From: Bacteroidota bacterium | GTDB taxonomy: Bacteria > Bacteroidota > Bacteroidia > Cytophagales > Cyclobacteriaceae | Length of the DNA stretch: 29,232 nucleotides | Assembly: GCA_023412765.1 (NCBI GenBank) | Contig: JAEZBX010000348.1 | Coordinates: 1 to 29,232, forward strand | Reading direction: 5' to 3' | In this document: piece after piece, positions 7,886 to 15,175 of the stretch | How positions within the stretch are numbered: the stretch's first letter is position 1 | Layout: the number at the start of each line of letters is the position of its first letter | Notes under the pieces: model-generated | What the model saw: only the letters and a program-made list of their open reading frames with translations | Told to the model about the DNA's origin: nothing | Database searches by the model: none | Program-made: the position numbers and the translations under genes

Positions 7886-7901
7886 GTTTCAAGATACGAA
7901 A

Positions 7902-7909
7902 CAAAGCTA
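7902..7909 (-). promoter_or_regulatory. -7 box for msrB
   Basis: The minus strand reads TAGCTTTG, an exact TAnnTTTG match, 16 bp before the msrB ATG. There is no clear TTG at the -33 spacing. Confidence 0.5.
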
Positions 7910-8032
7910 CAGGTTAGATTTGTTGCCGTTATTCAGTAAAGTTCGCCCCCGACAAAAGTGATAAGTTGGCCTAAAAACCACGCAATGTCAGAAATCAGGG
8001 GTTTTTTACACATTTTCTGAGCCTGGTGAACA

Positions 8033-8040
8033 TATTTTTG
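8033..8040 (+). promoter_or_regulatory. -7 box for the YfiR/receptor operon
   Basis: TATTTTTG exactly matches TAnnTTTG, 36 bp before the ATG at 8077. The -33 region is T-rich but lacks a clear TTG. A second T-rich match directly against the start codon is too close to act as a promoter. Confidence 0.45.
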
Positions 8041-8076
8041 TGATGCTGTGAAAGGGAACAGCATTACGATTTTTGC

Positions 8077-8580
8077 ATGAAGAGGTATTTAATTGCAGCA
8101 ATTTTTTTAGGATCTATCATTAGTCCTTGCCTCGGCCAAAACTATAAGATGCATACTGTCTTCATCTTTAGTTTTACCAGATACATACAATGGCCCGCAT
8201 CGTACAATGGAGGTGAATTCGAAATCCTTGTACTTGGTGATTCTCCAATTGTAGAGGAGCTTAAGGCAATGGCACAGGCGAAAAAAGTTGGTGACCGAAA
8301 TATAAAGGTCACCAGGATTAATTCCCCTGATGAAATCCGTAAATGCAACATTTTGTTTGTGCCTGCTGCGCAGTCCTCGCAGATCGACGAAGTTCTCACA
8401 AAAGTTACCAGTCAATCCATTCTCATAGTGACAGAAGAACCTGGTCTTGGTGCCAAGGGAAGCAACGTAAATTTTATCACGAGAGATGGAAAACTAGCGT
8501 TCGAACTCAACCAGAGTGCGGCCACGCGGCAAGGACTCAAAGTCAGCAATGAATTATCACGACTTGCGATACTGATTTAA
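8077..8580 (+). CDS. YfiR-like (DUF4154) periplasmic protein
   Basis: The 167-residue product has a signal peptide (about residues 1-20, ending CLG-Q) and a YfiR/DUF4154 domain. Visible family features are KMHTVFIFSFTRYIQWP at the mature N-terminus, FEILVLGDSPI, the CNILFVPAAQSS block and ILIVTEEPG. The C-terminus has the usual INxxAA-like helix (FELNQSAATRQGLKVSNELSRLA). In Pseudomonas, YfiR holds the HAMP-linked cyclase YfiN inactive from the periplasm. Here the next gene, 2 bp away, also encodes a HAMP membrane protein, so a YfiR-type periplasmic control of that receptor is a reasonable inference. Only one cysteine remains in the mature protein, so disulfide-based redox control as in Pseudomonas is unlikely. 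Confidence 0.85.
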   Translation: MKRYLIAAIFLGSIISPCLGQNYKMHTVFIFSFTRYIQWPASYNGGEFEILVLGDSPIVEELKAMAQAKKVGDRNIKVTRINSPDEIRKCNILFVPAAQSSQIDEVLTKVTSQSILIVTEEPGLGAKGSNVNFITRDGKLAFELNQSAATRQGLKVSNELSRLAILI

Positions 8581-8582
8581 TT

Positions 8583-10526
8583 ATGGAACAAGAAAATTTA
8601 AAGAAGAAGTCAGGACTTCGGCTAACCATCGGTAACAAAATACTCGGTGGTTTTCTGATGCTTATCATTCTGTTCATCATCAATGGTGTAATTATTTTCT
8701 GGAAGGGAAATGTCATTGACAATGTCGTAAACAGTTCCAGTCAGGTATACCGCCCTTCACAGGACGCTATCAAGGATTTTATCCTGATGGTTACCCGATC
8801 GAAAATGTTAGTTACCAACTGGGTATACCTTCAAACAAATCAGGAGGATAAGAACGCATTGAAACTATTGCAGGATAATGAATACCCTGCTCTTCAGGAT
8901 AAGATCAGAAAGCTGATGACAACCTGGGAGACAGATAGCCAGCGCAGCCAGATGGATACAGTTTTTCTGAAGTTTGATACTTTGCTTTCTGTCCAAAAGG
9001 AATCGATAATGGCGAACCTTCAGTCGTTTGAACACTATGAAGACCCGCTCACAAAATTGCTTGCTGAAGATGCGATTGAAAGCCAGGTCATTCCCCGTAC
9101 TACAGATCTTATATCAAGACTAAACAAGATCGCGATAACTCAGAGCGAAGTGACCGAGCTTTCCGACAACGACGTTATCGATTCAATACGAAGCCTGAGA
9201 AATTATACAATTGTCCTCGGTTCGGGTATCATTATTATAGGCTTGATGAGTGCACTCTTTCTTATGCGCACTATAACACGCCCGGTTAATTATTTGAAAA
9301 ATATCGTAGTGAAATTGGGACGCGGTGAACTTGTGGAAGAAAAGCAAGGCAATTTCAGCAATGATGAAATCGGCGAGATGGCAGTTGCAATGGATAAGCT
9401 GGTAGCCGGCTTAAAAGGTACTACCACATTTGCTGAAAATATTGGAAATGGAAATTATAAGACTGAATTCAAACCGCTAAGTGACCATGATGTGTTAGGC
9501 AATGCGCTTATCAACATGCGCAATAACTTGTCGAAGGTGGCCGAAGATGATAAGAAGAGAAACTGGGCCACCGAAGGTATGGCTAAGTTTGGAGAGATTC
9601 TCCGCACCAATACAAATGACATTGGCAAGTTGTCAGATGAAATCATTAGCAGCCTTGTAAAATATCTGAAGGCAAATCAGGGTGCGCTATACATTGTTGA
9701 CGATACGGCGGAAGATGAAGATCCAACGATGACAATGAAGTCGTGCTACGCGTGGGATAAGAAGAAATTTCTGAATCATAAGATTTACAAAGGAGAGGGT
9801 CTCGCTGGACAGGCCTGGCAGGAAGGTGATATCGTATACCTGACTGAAGTACCACAGAATTATATCCGGATCGCATCTGGTCTTGGTGACGCAAATCCTA
9901 CAAGCGTTTTGATTGTGCCGTTAAAAGTTAACGATCAAATTTTCGGCGTCGTGGAAATTGCATCGTTCACCGAAATCCAGGATTTCGAAAAAGAATTCGT
10001 CCAAAAAATAGCGGAGACCATCGCATCTACAATTTCGACTGTAAAGATCAACGCGCGTACACAAAGGTTGCTTGAAGAATCTCAGGAGATGACTGAACAA
10101 ATGAGAGCACAGGAAGAAGAAATGCGTCAGAACATGGAAGAACTGCAGGCGACGCAGGAAGAAATGCAACGCAGCCAGGCTGAAACAGACAGCACGCTTA
10201 CGGCAATACATGGATCACAGTCTGTTGCTGAATATAGTACCGATGGTTCACTTATGAAGGTGAATTCGAATTACCTTGATCTGTTCGGCTACACGCAAGA
10301 TGAGGTTGTCGGCGAACATCACCGTATCTTCACTACAAAAGAGGATAAGAACAGCGAAGAATACCGTCAGTTCTGGAAAGATCTTTCTCTTGGTTATCCC
10401 AAGAAAGGCGTATTCAAACGGTTAAATCGCAAGGGAGAAATTATTACAGTACGCTCAAGTTTTGCAAGCATCAAAAATATGAGTGGTGACGTGGTAAAAA
10501 TAATGGAGATCACGCATGCGGCATAA
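8583..10526 (+). CDS. Membrane receptor HAMP-GAF-coiled coil-PAS, no output
   Basis: The 647-residue protein has a transmembrane helix (about 19-40), a periplasmic helical sensor region (41-207) and a second helix (208-229). Then come HAMP (230-283), a GAF domain (about 345-485), a Glu/Gln-rich coiled coil (488-535) and a PAS domain with PAC end (540-645). It stops right after the PAS, with no kinase, GGDEF, EAL or chemoreceptor signalling domain. A partner protein must therefore carry the output, or the PAS itself docks one. It starts 2 bp after the YfiR-like gene, with which it is surely co-translated. The stop region forms part of a hairpin, so no frameshifted extension follows. No output domain is seen in the 52 bp before the convergent ftsE. 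Confidence 0.85.
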   Translation: MEQENLKKKSGLRLTIGNKILGGFLMLIILFIINGVIIFWKGNVIDNVVNSSSQVYRPSQDAIKDFILMVTRSKMLVTNWVYLQTNQEDKNALKLLQDNEYPALQDKIRKLMTTWETDSQRSQMDTVFLKFDTLLSVQKESIMANLQSFEHYEDPLTKLLAEDAIESQVIPRTTDLISRLNKIAITQSEVTELSDNDVIDSIRSLRNYTIVLGSGIIIIGLMSALFLMRTITRPVNYLKNIVVKLGRGELVEEKQGNFSNDEIGEMAVAMDKLVAGLKGTTTFAENIGNGNYKTEFKPLSDHDVLGNALINMRNNLSKVAEDDKKRNWATEGMAKFGEILRTNTNDIGKLSDEIISSLVKYLKANQGALYIVDDTAEDEDPTMTMKSCYAWDKKKFLNHKIYKGEGLAGQAWQEGDIVYLTEVPQNYIRIASGLGDANPTSVLIVPLKVNDQIFGVVEIASFTEIQDFEKEFVQKIAETIASTISTVKINARTQRLLEESQEMTEQMRAQEEEMRQNMEELQATQEEMQRSQAETDSTLTAIHGSQSVAEYSTDGSLMKVNSNYLDLFGYTQDEVVGEHHRIFTTKEDKNSEEYRQFWKDLSLGYPKKGVFKRLNRKGEIITVRSSFASIKNMSGDVVKIMEITHAA

Positions 10527-10550
10527 GAGTCGCATGCTGTGATTTATTTA
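10509..10550 (+). terminator. Hairpin at the receptor gene stop
   Basis: ATCACGCATGCG (10509-10520) pairs with CGCATGC-T-GTGAT (10531-10543): 12 bp with one bulged T and a 10-base loop. TTATTTA follows. The left arm encodes the last residues of the receptor. It separates the receptor gene from convergent ftsE. Confidence 0.6.
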
Positions 10551-10578
10551 AGTTTCAATCGGTTAATACTTATCTGAC

Positions 10579-11286
10579 CTAGTACTCTGAAGTCAATTCA
10601 AATGGCGATTGCGCCGAGTCAAATACTTTAGCATCCTCGCATTTAAGAACTCGCGCCGGAAATTTTTTGATGAGTCCGTAACTGTGCGTCGCCATTAGCA
10701 CCGCTGTACCTGATTTGTTTATCTGCTGGAATATCTTCATGATTCCCTGAGAAACTTCCGGATCAAGATTTCCCGTCGGTTCATCGGCAATCAGAATCTG
10801 AGGTTCGTTGATGAGCGCACGTGCAATAACTACGCGTTGTTGTTCGCCACCCGACAACTGATGGGGTAGCTTCTTTTCAACTGATCCCAGACCTACTTGC
10901 ATAAGCACCTCGGACAAACGGGCACGCATCTTTGCGTTGTCCGACCATCCAGTAGCTTTCATAACAAAAAGAAGATTTTCGCCAACGCTTCGGTCATTGA
11001 AAAGTTGAAAGTCCTGGAAAATGATCCCAAGTTTCCGTCGGAGCAAAGGTATTTGACTTGTTTTTATAGTGCGCAGATCAAAGCCTGCAACCTTCATTTC
11101 TCCGAGGCGCAGAGGAAGATCTGCATAAAGGGTTTTCAGCAAAGAAGATTTCCCGGAGCCGGTACGACCAACCATGTATACAAATTCACCCTTCTGAATA
11201 TCGAAACTAATATCTCCCAGGATTGTATTGTGATCATGGAATACACTCACACCTTTAACATGCACTACTGGATCGGTAGAAAACAT
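10579..11286 (-). CDS. ftsE: FtsE-like ABC transporter ATPase
   Basis: This 235-residue nucleotide-binding protein has Walker A GRTGSGKS (40-47), Q-loop Gln91 in IIFQDFQLF, signature LSGGEQQ (144-150), Walker B ILIADEP (164-170) and switch His201. The FQDFQLFNDRSV stretch and overall length place it with FtsE, the ATPase of the FtsEX complex that activates peptidoglycan hydrolases at division. It belongs at the inner face of the membrane. FtsX is not adjacent, as is common in Bacteroidota, where the two are often separate. A small hairpin (GGCTCC/GGAGCC at 11312-11328) lies in its leader. The LolD subfamily is the main alternative; the AIARAL-type and YGLIKKFPARV ends favour FtsE. Confidence 0.82.
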   Translation of the reverse strand: MFSTDPVVHVKGVSVFHDHNTILGDISFDIQKGEFVYMVGRTGSGKSSLLKTLYADLPLRLGEMKVAGFDLRTIKTSQIPLLRRKLGIIFQDFQLFNDRSVGENLLFVMKATGWSDNAKMRARLSEVLMQVGLGSVEKKLPHQLSGGEQQRVVIARALINEPQILIADEPTGNLDPEVSQGIMKIFQQINKSGTAVLMATHSYGLIKKFPARVLKCEDAKVFDSAQSPFELTSEY

Positions 11287-11561
11287 CTCTAGTTTTTCTT
11301 TACAAACAGGAGGCTCCCAGGCGGAGCCAGTTAATCGAATTGTTAAATCTTTTTAGGCATAGACATTTAGCCAAGGCTATGCTATTAACTTTCATCGGTG
11401 AGATAACCATTTCGGAACTTGAGGAATTATTAAATCTGGCACCCGTGCTCAATCTCCATTTGAAAATCGTAGCAACTTCCATGCATGACCCTATACCCTA
11501 TACCTTATCCTCACCTTATTCCTTATTCCCTATTCCTTTTTTATAACTTGACAAAGCAGGA
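11287..11561. other. Non-coding gap with hairpins and word array
   Basis: No convincing gene is present. A 6-bp hairpin (11312-11328) and overlapping alternatives around TAGCCAAGGCTA and GCATAG/CTATGC (11357-11388) lie upstream of ftsE on its leader strand. From about 11486 to 11545 the sequence becomes period-7 words such as CCCTATA, CCTTATT and CCCTATT. Short open frames here run into the repeat words and look like chance. Confidence 0.5.
11486..11545. repeat. Degenerate 7-base word array
   Basis: Words CCCTATA (twice), CCTTATC, CCTTATT (twice) and CCCTATT follow one another in period 7 with one short interruption. The array lies between ftsE and the transaldolase gene. Unlike the arrays at 61-210 and 25843-25943, no inverted partner is seen. 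Confidence 0.65.
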
Positions 11562-12218
11562 TTAGCCGTTGACCTTTTTATGGTCTGCCAGGAATTTTTC
11601 CAATCCGCTGTCAGTAAGTGGATGTTTCAACAACCCAGTGATCACGCTTAGGGGGCACGTTGCAACGTCCGCTCCCAGCTCAGCACATTGAATAAGGTGC
11701 ATGGTGTGACGAACCGATGCGGCCAGCACTTCAGTTGCAAAGCCATAGTTGTTATAGATATTCACAATCTGTGCGATCAACTCTAATCCATCTGTTCCAA
11801 CATCGTCAAGGCGTCCGATAAAAGGTGAAACATAACTAGCACCAGCTTTCGCAGCAAGGATAGCCTGTCCAGCCGAAAAGATCAACGTACAATTTGTTCT
11901 GATGTTTTCGCTCGAAAATTTCTTAATAGCTTTAACACCATCCTTTATCATTGGTACCTTCACCACGATCTTATCATCGATCCTGGCAAGTTCCTTACCT
12001 TCTTTGTATATGCCTTCAAAATCAGTTGCAATAACTTCTGCACTTACATTGTTGTCAACAATATTGCATATCGCCTTGTAATGAGCTCTGATATTTTCTT
12101 TACCCTTGATTCCCTCTTTGGCCATTAATGAAGGGTTTGTGGTAACACCATCTAATACGCCAAGGTCGTGGGCTTCTTTAATTTCATTAAGGTTAGCTGT
12201 GTCGATAAAGAATTTCAT
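11562..12218 (-). CDS. fsa: Small transaldolase / fructose-6-phosphate aldolase family
   Basis: The 218-residue TIM-barrel has the family start FIDTANLNEIKE, the GVTTNPSL block and the Schiff-base lysine Lys87 in IVVKVPM. The segment YVSPFIGRLDD carries Phe133 where E. coli FSA has Tyr131. In published work on this family, Phe at this site goes with transaldolase activity and Tyr with aldolase activity. I therefore expect transfer of dihydroxyacetone units in the pentose phosphate pathway, although databases usually label such proteins FSA. The length is complete and the enzyme is cytosolic. It is the only sugar-phosphate enzyme in the window. The SRP RNA gene lies about 80 bp upstream on the same strand. 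Confidence 0.88.
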   Translation of the reverse strand: MKFFIDTANLNEIKEAHDLGVLDGVTTNPSLMAKEGIKGKENIRAHYKAICNIVDNNVSAEVIATDFEGIYKEGKELARIDDKIVVKVPMIKDGVKAIKKFSSENIRTNCTLIFSAGQAILAAKAGASYVSPFIGRLDDVGTDGLELIAQIVNIYNNYGFATEVLAASVRHTMHLIQCAELGADVATCPLSVITGLLKHPLTDSGLEKFLADHKKVNG

Positions 12219-12298
12219 TGATCGTTCTTTTTTGATTTGTTATTATATTATAAGAGTTACTGTGTCTGTGGGGCTTGCTGTACAATGGTGCGGAGCAT

Positions 12299-12395
12299 AA
12301 AAATGGCAAACCGACATCGCACCGCTACAACCGCCTACCCTTGCTACCTTCCGATCCTGGGGGAGTTCAGCAGGAGCTGGTCGTGCCGATTTGCC
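12299..12395 (-). ncRNA. ffs: Signal recognition particle RNA (small bacterial 4.5S type)
   Basis: Read on the minus strand, the segment holds the SRP domain IV core: CAGGATCGGAAGG followed by TAGCA. The GGAAG-type tetraloop and the AGCA side bind Ffh. The ends pair: GGCAAATCGGCA (from 12395) with TGTCGGTTTGCC (to 12305), with a few wobbles, giving one long hairpin of about 91 nt. A run ATTTTT (12304-12299) follows as terminator. A TATCTTTG promoter box ends 5 bases before the 5' end. No open frame covers it. The core motif is distinctive; the exact ends are inferred from pairing and promoter position. Confidence 0.88.
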
Positions 12396-12399
12396 GCCG

Positions 12400-12407
12400 C
12401 AAAGATA
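12400..12407 (-). promoter_or_regulatory. -7 box for ffs
   Basis: The minus strand reads TATCTTTG, an exact TAnnTTTG match, and transcription about 5 bases downstream would begin right at the paired 5' end of the SRP RNA. TTG triplets lie 14 and 24 bases further upstream, neither at ideal spacing. Confidence 0.6.
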
Positions 12408-12457
12408 CAATTGCTGCCTGACAAACGATAACAAGAAGTAAAATTCCTCTGAAAACA

Positions 12458-12670
12458 TTACAACTCCGCCAATCCTGAGTAATAGAGATTGAATTCCAAA
12501 GAGTTAGCCTCCTCAAAACCTTCTTCTTTCAAATCGTCCCAAACCGTTTCATCAAACTCCACTTTATGCAGTTGTGGATTTTCGCCCGGCGTAAGGGTAA
12601 GCTGTAAGGCTGAATGATTCAATGGATTAATCCGAAGCAAGACTGTGGAAGCCTGTGATTTTTTTCTCAT
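12458..12670 (-). CDS. Small hypothetical protein (70 residues)
   Basis: I do not recognise this protein. The ATG at 12670 gives 70 residues beginning MRKKSQASTVLLRINPLNHSA. It has an acidic C-terminal half (VEFDETVWDDLKEEGFEEANSLEF), no signal peptide and no membrane segment. An upstream in-frame ATG at 12703 would overlap the divergent acetyltransferase leader, so 12670 is preferred. Codon use and the even charge pattern look real, and it lies just upstream of ffs on the same strand. There are no motifs that suggest a function. Confidence 0.55.
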   Translation of the reverse strand: MRKKSQASTVLLRINPLNHSALQLTLTPGENPQLHKVEFDETVWDDLKEEGFEEANSLEFNLYYSGLAEL

Positions 12671-12715
12671 GTAACGATGGACGATATTGCTTTCTTTGGG
12701 CATGATACTAAGAAT

Positions 12716-13267
12716 ATGGTAAAGCTGGATTTACCTACACAAATTTTTACTGAACGATTAACGATCCAAAAACTAAGGTATGAAGAAGCAGAAGAAATCT
12801 TCTATTCTTATTCCAGCAAATCGGAGGCGACACGATTTATGTCGTGGCCCACACATAATTCCCTCGACGACACAATTGCTTTCCTGCGGTACGCTGGGAG
12901 TGGATGGCGCGCCGGCACAGATTATTCATTTTCAATCCGCCTGGCAAATAGTGCGAGGCTAATCGGAAGCTTTGGCGTCATCAATGAAAACGGTAAGCTG
13001 CAGTTTGGTTATATATATAGCCCAACGCAATGGGGCAAAGGGTATGCAACTGAAGTTTGCCGGACGATGATGGCCATCCTGAGGCAACAACCCGGGGTCT
13101 ACCGGATCCAGACATTTACGGATGTCGACAATATTGCATCCGCCAGGGTATTGATCAAAAGTGGGTTAGTAGAAGAGGCAAGACTTTCGCATTGGTACAG
13201 GTTTGTCAATCAAAATAATGCTGCCAAGGATTGCATTCATTTTAAGCTTCCACTTGAAAAGTTTTGA
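12716..13267 (+). CDS. GNAT-family N-acetyltransferase
   Basis: The protein matches RimJ/RimL-type acetyltransferases: FTERLTIQKLRYEEAEEIF at the start, the FGYIYSPTQWGKGYATEV acetyl-CoA loop (Q/R-x-x-G-x-G/A type) in the middle, and the VDNIASARVLIKSGLVEEARL segment. The ATG at 12716 places the domain at the usual distance from the N-terminus. An earlier in-frame ATG at 12677 would add 13 residues and overlap the region serving the divergent small gene. Acetyl-CoA is the donor. The acceptor could be a small amine, a ribosomal-protein N-terminus or a drug. TTTCTTTG at 12691-12698 is a 7/8 promoter match that favours the later start. Confidence 0.82.
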   Translation: MVKLDLPTQIFTERLTIQKLRYEEAEEIFYSYSSKSEATRFMSWPTHNSLDDTIAFLRYAGSGWRAGTDYSFSIRLANSARLIGSFGVINENGKLQFGYIYSPTQWGKGYATEVCRTMMAILRQQPGVYRIQTFTDVDNIASARVLIKSGLVEEARLSHWYRFVNQNNAAKDCIHFKLPLEKF

Positions 13268-13374
13268 ACTTTGACCTTGGTGACAAAAAAATAAACCCTC
13301 GAATTTATCGAATTGCCCGCCAACACCAGAATTTTATTAGGAATTCAATCGATTTCATAAAATTCTCCTAAATT

Positions 13375-13382
13375 TATTTTTG
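13375..13382 (+). promoter_or_regulatory. -7 box for the ECF sigma gene
   Basis: TATTTTTG is an exact TAnnTTTG match, 16 bp before the sigma-factor ATG. TTTC sits at 13353-13356, giving a near -33 element at 19-base spacing. Confidence 0.5.
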
Positions 13383-13398
13383 TAAACAGCTTGCATGT

Positions 13399-14028
13399 AT
13401 GCTGGCAAACCCTCTAAAAAACCAAACCAGAACCAAGGAACAATCGCTCGACGACAGCACTCTTTGGCTGAATTTTAAGAAAGGCAACGATCTGGCTTTC
13501 TCGATCCTTTATAAGAAATACGTGCAAAAGTTGTATACGTATGGAATGCATACTTGCAGAAATAAGGATCTTGTGTTGGATTGCCTGCAAGAACTCTTCA
13601 CGGTACTTTGGGATAGAAGGGAAAAAGTCAGCGATGTTACCTGCGTAAATTATTACCTGTTCAAATCATTCCGCCGTTTGTTGATGAATCGCCTTACCCT
13701 GGGCAAAAAATTTCTGATTTCCCTCAGCGATCGCGATAGTCAAGGATTTGATTTCGCACCTTCAACGGAGGACTCAATTATCGAAGAAGAATGGATTACG
13801 GAACGCAACAGGAAAGTACGAAATGGCTTGAACAGCTTAACCAAGCGACAACGGGAAGCTATCTTTTTGAAATTTTTCAACCAGCTTTCTTATCACGAGG
13901 TAGCAGCAATTATGGACCTTCACGTTGACTCGGTCTATAATTTAATCTCCAAGGCCACTGATATTCTGCGCAAGAAACTGAAAGCCGACGCAATTTTTCT
14001 TTTCCTGGTTTCCATTCTGGCGGCCTGA
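13399..14028 (+). CDS. ECF sigma-70 factor (FecI-like)
   Basis: The 209-residue protein has sigma region 2 (about 20-95: AFSILYKKYVQKLYTYGM, DLVLDCLQELFTVLWDRRE) and region 4 (about 145-195: LTKRQREAIFLKFFNQLSYHEVAAIMDLHVDSVYNLISKA) with a clear helix-turn-helix. The C-terminus ends in a short hydrophobic tail (IFLFLVSILAA), seen in many Bacteroidota sigma factors of this group. The next gene is a FecR anti-sigma, then a SusC with a signalling STN domain. This is the standard trans-envelope switch that senses SusC ligand occupancy. It probably drives the susC operon and perhaps itself. Its own promoter looks like the housekeeping TAnnTTTG type. Confidence 0.92.
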   Translation: MLANPLKNQTRTKEQSLDDSTLWLNFKKGNDLAFSILYKKYVQKLYTYGMHTCRNKDLVLDCLQELFTVLWDRREKVSDVTCVNYYLFKSFRRLLMNRLTLGKKFLISLSDRDSQGFDFAPSTEDSIIEEEWITERNRKVRNGLNSLTKRQREAIFLKFFNQLSYHEVAAIMDLHVDSVYNLISKATDILRKKLKADAIFLFLVSILAA

Positions 14029-14145
14029 GGAAGACGATCTACCCAGAGCTTTTTTTGTCTTTTCACTTTTAAGGAAGAAAAAAAATCGTTTGCAATGATG
14101 AGATTGGCCATTAGACGCCATCTTATACATAACAGCCGATAAACC

Positions 14146-15132
14146 GTGAAAGATTACGCCCGCTTTTCAGTAGAAGAATTCATAATGGATGAGCATTTCC
14201 AATCCTGGGTGTTTGATCCAGGGGGGAAGAGTGATGCTTACTGGCAATCGTGGCTCGAAGAAAATCCGGGCAAGCTAGCGGATGTTGAGGAGGCAAGGTC
14301 AACTTTGCTCAGCCTGAATTTTTCCAACTGGGAACTCCCGCCGGAAGAGGTATCTGATCTTTGGAGCCGGATACGCCAGGAAGAGAAACCTAAGGTCCAC
14401 CGTTCTACGGATGTTAAACCTTTCGTTTGGTCTGCGGCGGCTGTCGTAGTAATTCTAATAGGGTTTAGTGTATACTTTTGGACATCCCCGTCACCCTCTA
14501 TAGAATATCGAACCGCCTTTGGAGAAACCAGGACTATCACGTTGCCAGATAGCTCAACGGTTATACTCAACTCCAATTCTTTGCTGCGACTTATTTCATC
14601 ATGGGACAAAACATCAACACGCGAAGTCTGGCTCGATGGAGAGGCCTTCTTTTCAGTGATCCATAAAGAAAATAATCAGCCCTTCACAGTCAAGACTGAA
14701 GAGGATGTTGCAATTGAGGTGTTGGGCACCACCTTCAACGTCTATCATCGAAATGAAACTAAAGTAGTCCTTAACACTGGTAGAATTCAACTCAGCCTTC
14801 CAACCATACAGGCTGACGAAAAAATTGTGATGAATCCCGGCGAGCTGGTGGAGTACAATGAGAAGAGGTATGTAAAGCGAAAAGTTGATCCCACCATGTA
14901 TACAGCTTGGACGCAAAACAATCTTATCCTGAATCGCACCAGCCTGCGCGAGATGGTGCTTATGATAAAGGATAATTACGGAATTGAAGTTGAAGTTGCT
15001 GAAAGTTTGCTTGGCCAAACTATCTCTGGATCAATGCCCGTGTCGGATTCAGTGAACTTATTGAATCAAATCGCGAAAGCATTTCGATTGAAACTCGTCA
15101 AGAAGGACGATCGATACTTTATGATGGAGTGA
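14146..15132 (+). CDS. FecR-family anti-sigma factor
   Basis: The 328-residue protein has a cytosolic N-terminal part (1-92) that holds the sigma factor, one transmembrane helix (about 93-112), a periplasmic FecR domain (about 120-220: FGETRTITLPDSSTVILNSNS, EVLGTTFNVY) and a DUF4974 domain (about 255-325) that contacts the SusC STN domain. The start is a GTG at 14146. It gives the usual opening KDYARFSVEEFIMDEHFQSWV, while the ATG 13 codons later would cut this motif in half. It lies 117 bp after the sigma gene and 43 bp before susC. Sensing follows from known FecIR systems; the ligand is not known. Confidence 0.92.
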   Translation: MKDYARFSVEEFIMDEHFQSWVFDPGGKSDAYWQSWLEENPGKLADVEEARSTLLSLNFSNWELPPEEVSDLWSRIRQEEKPKVHRSTDVKPFVWSAAAVVVILIGFSVYFWTSPSPSIEYRTAFGETRTITLPDSSTVILNSNSLLRLISSWDKTSTREVWLDGEAFFSVIHKENNQPFTVKTEEDVAIEVLGTTFNVYHRNETKVVLNTGRIQLSLPTIQADEKIVMNPGELVEYNEKRYVKRKVDPTMYTAWTQNNLILNRTSLREMVLMIKDNYGIEVEVAESLLGQTISGSMPVSDSVNLLNQIAKAFRLKLVKKDDRYFMME

Positions 15133-15175
15133 GAGCGAGAATTTAAACATGAACCCATAAATTAAACCATATCCT

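Noticed and set aside
11340..11546. 68-codon plus frame between ftsE and the transaldolase gene
   Set aside because: The second half is the period-7 array (repeats of Tyr, Pro, Leu, Phe, Ile) and no domain is recognisable.
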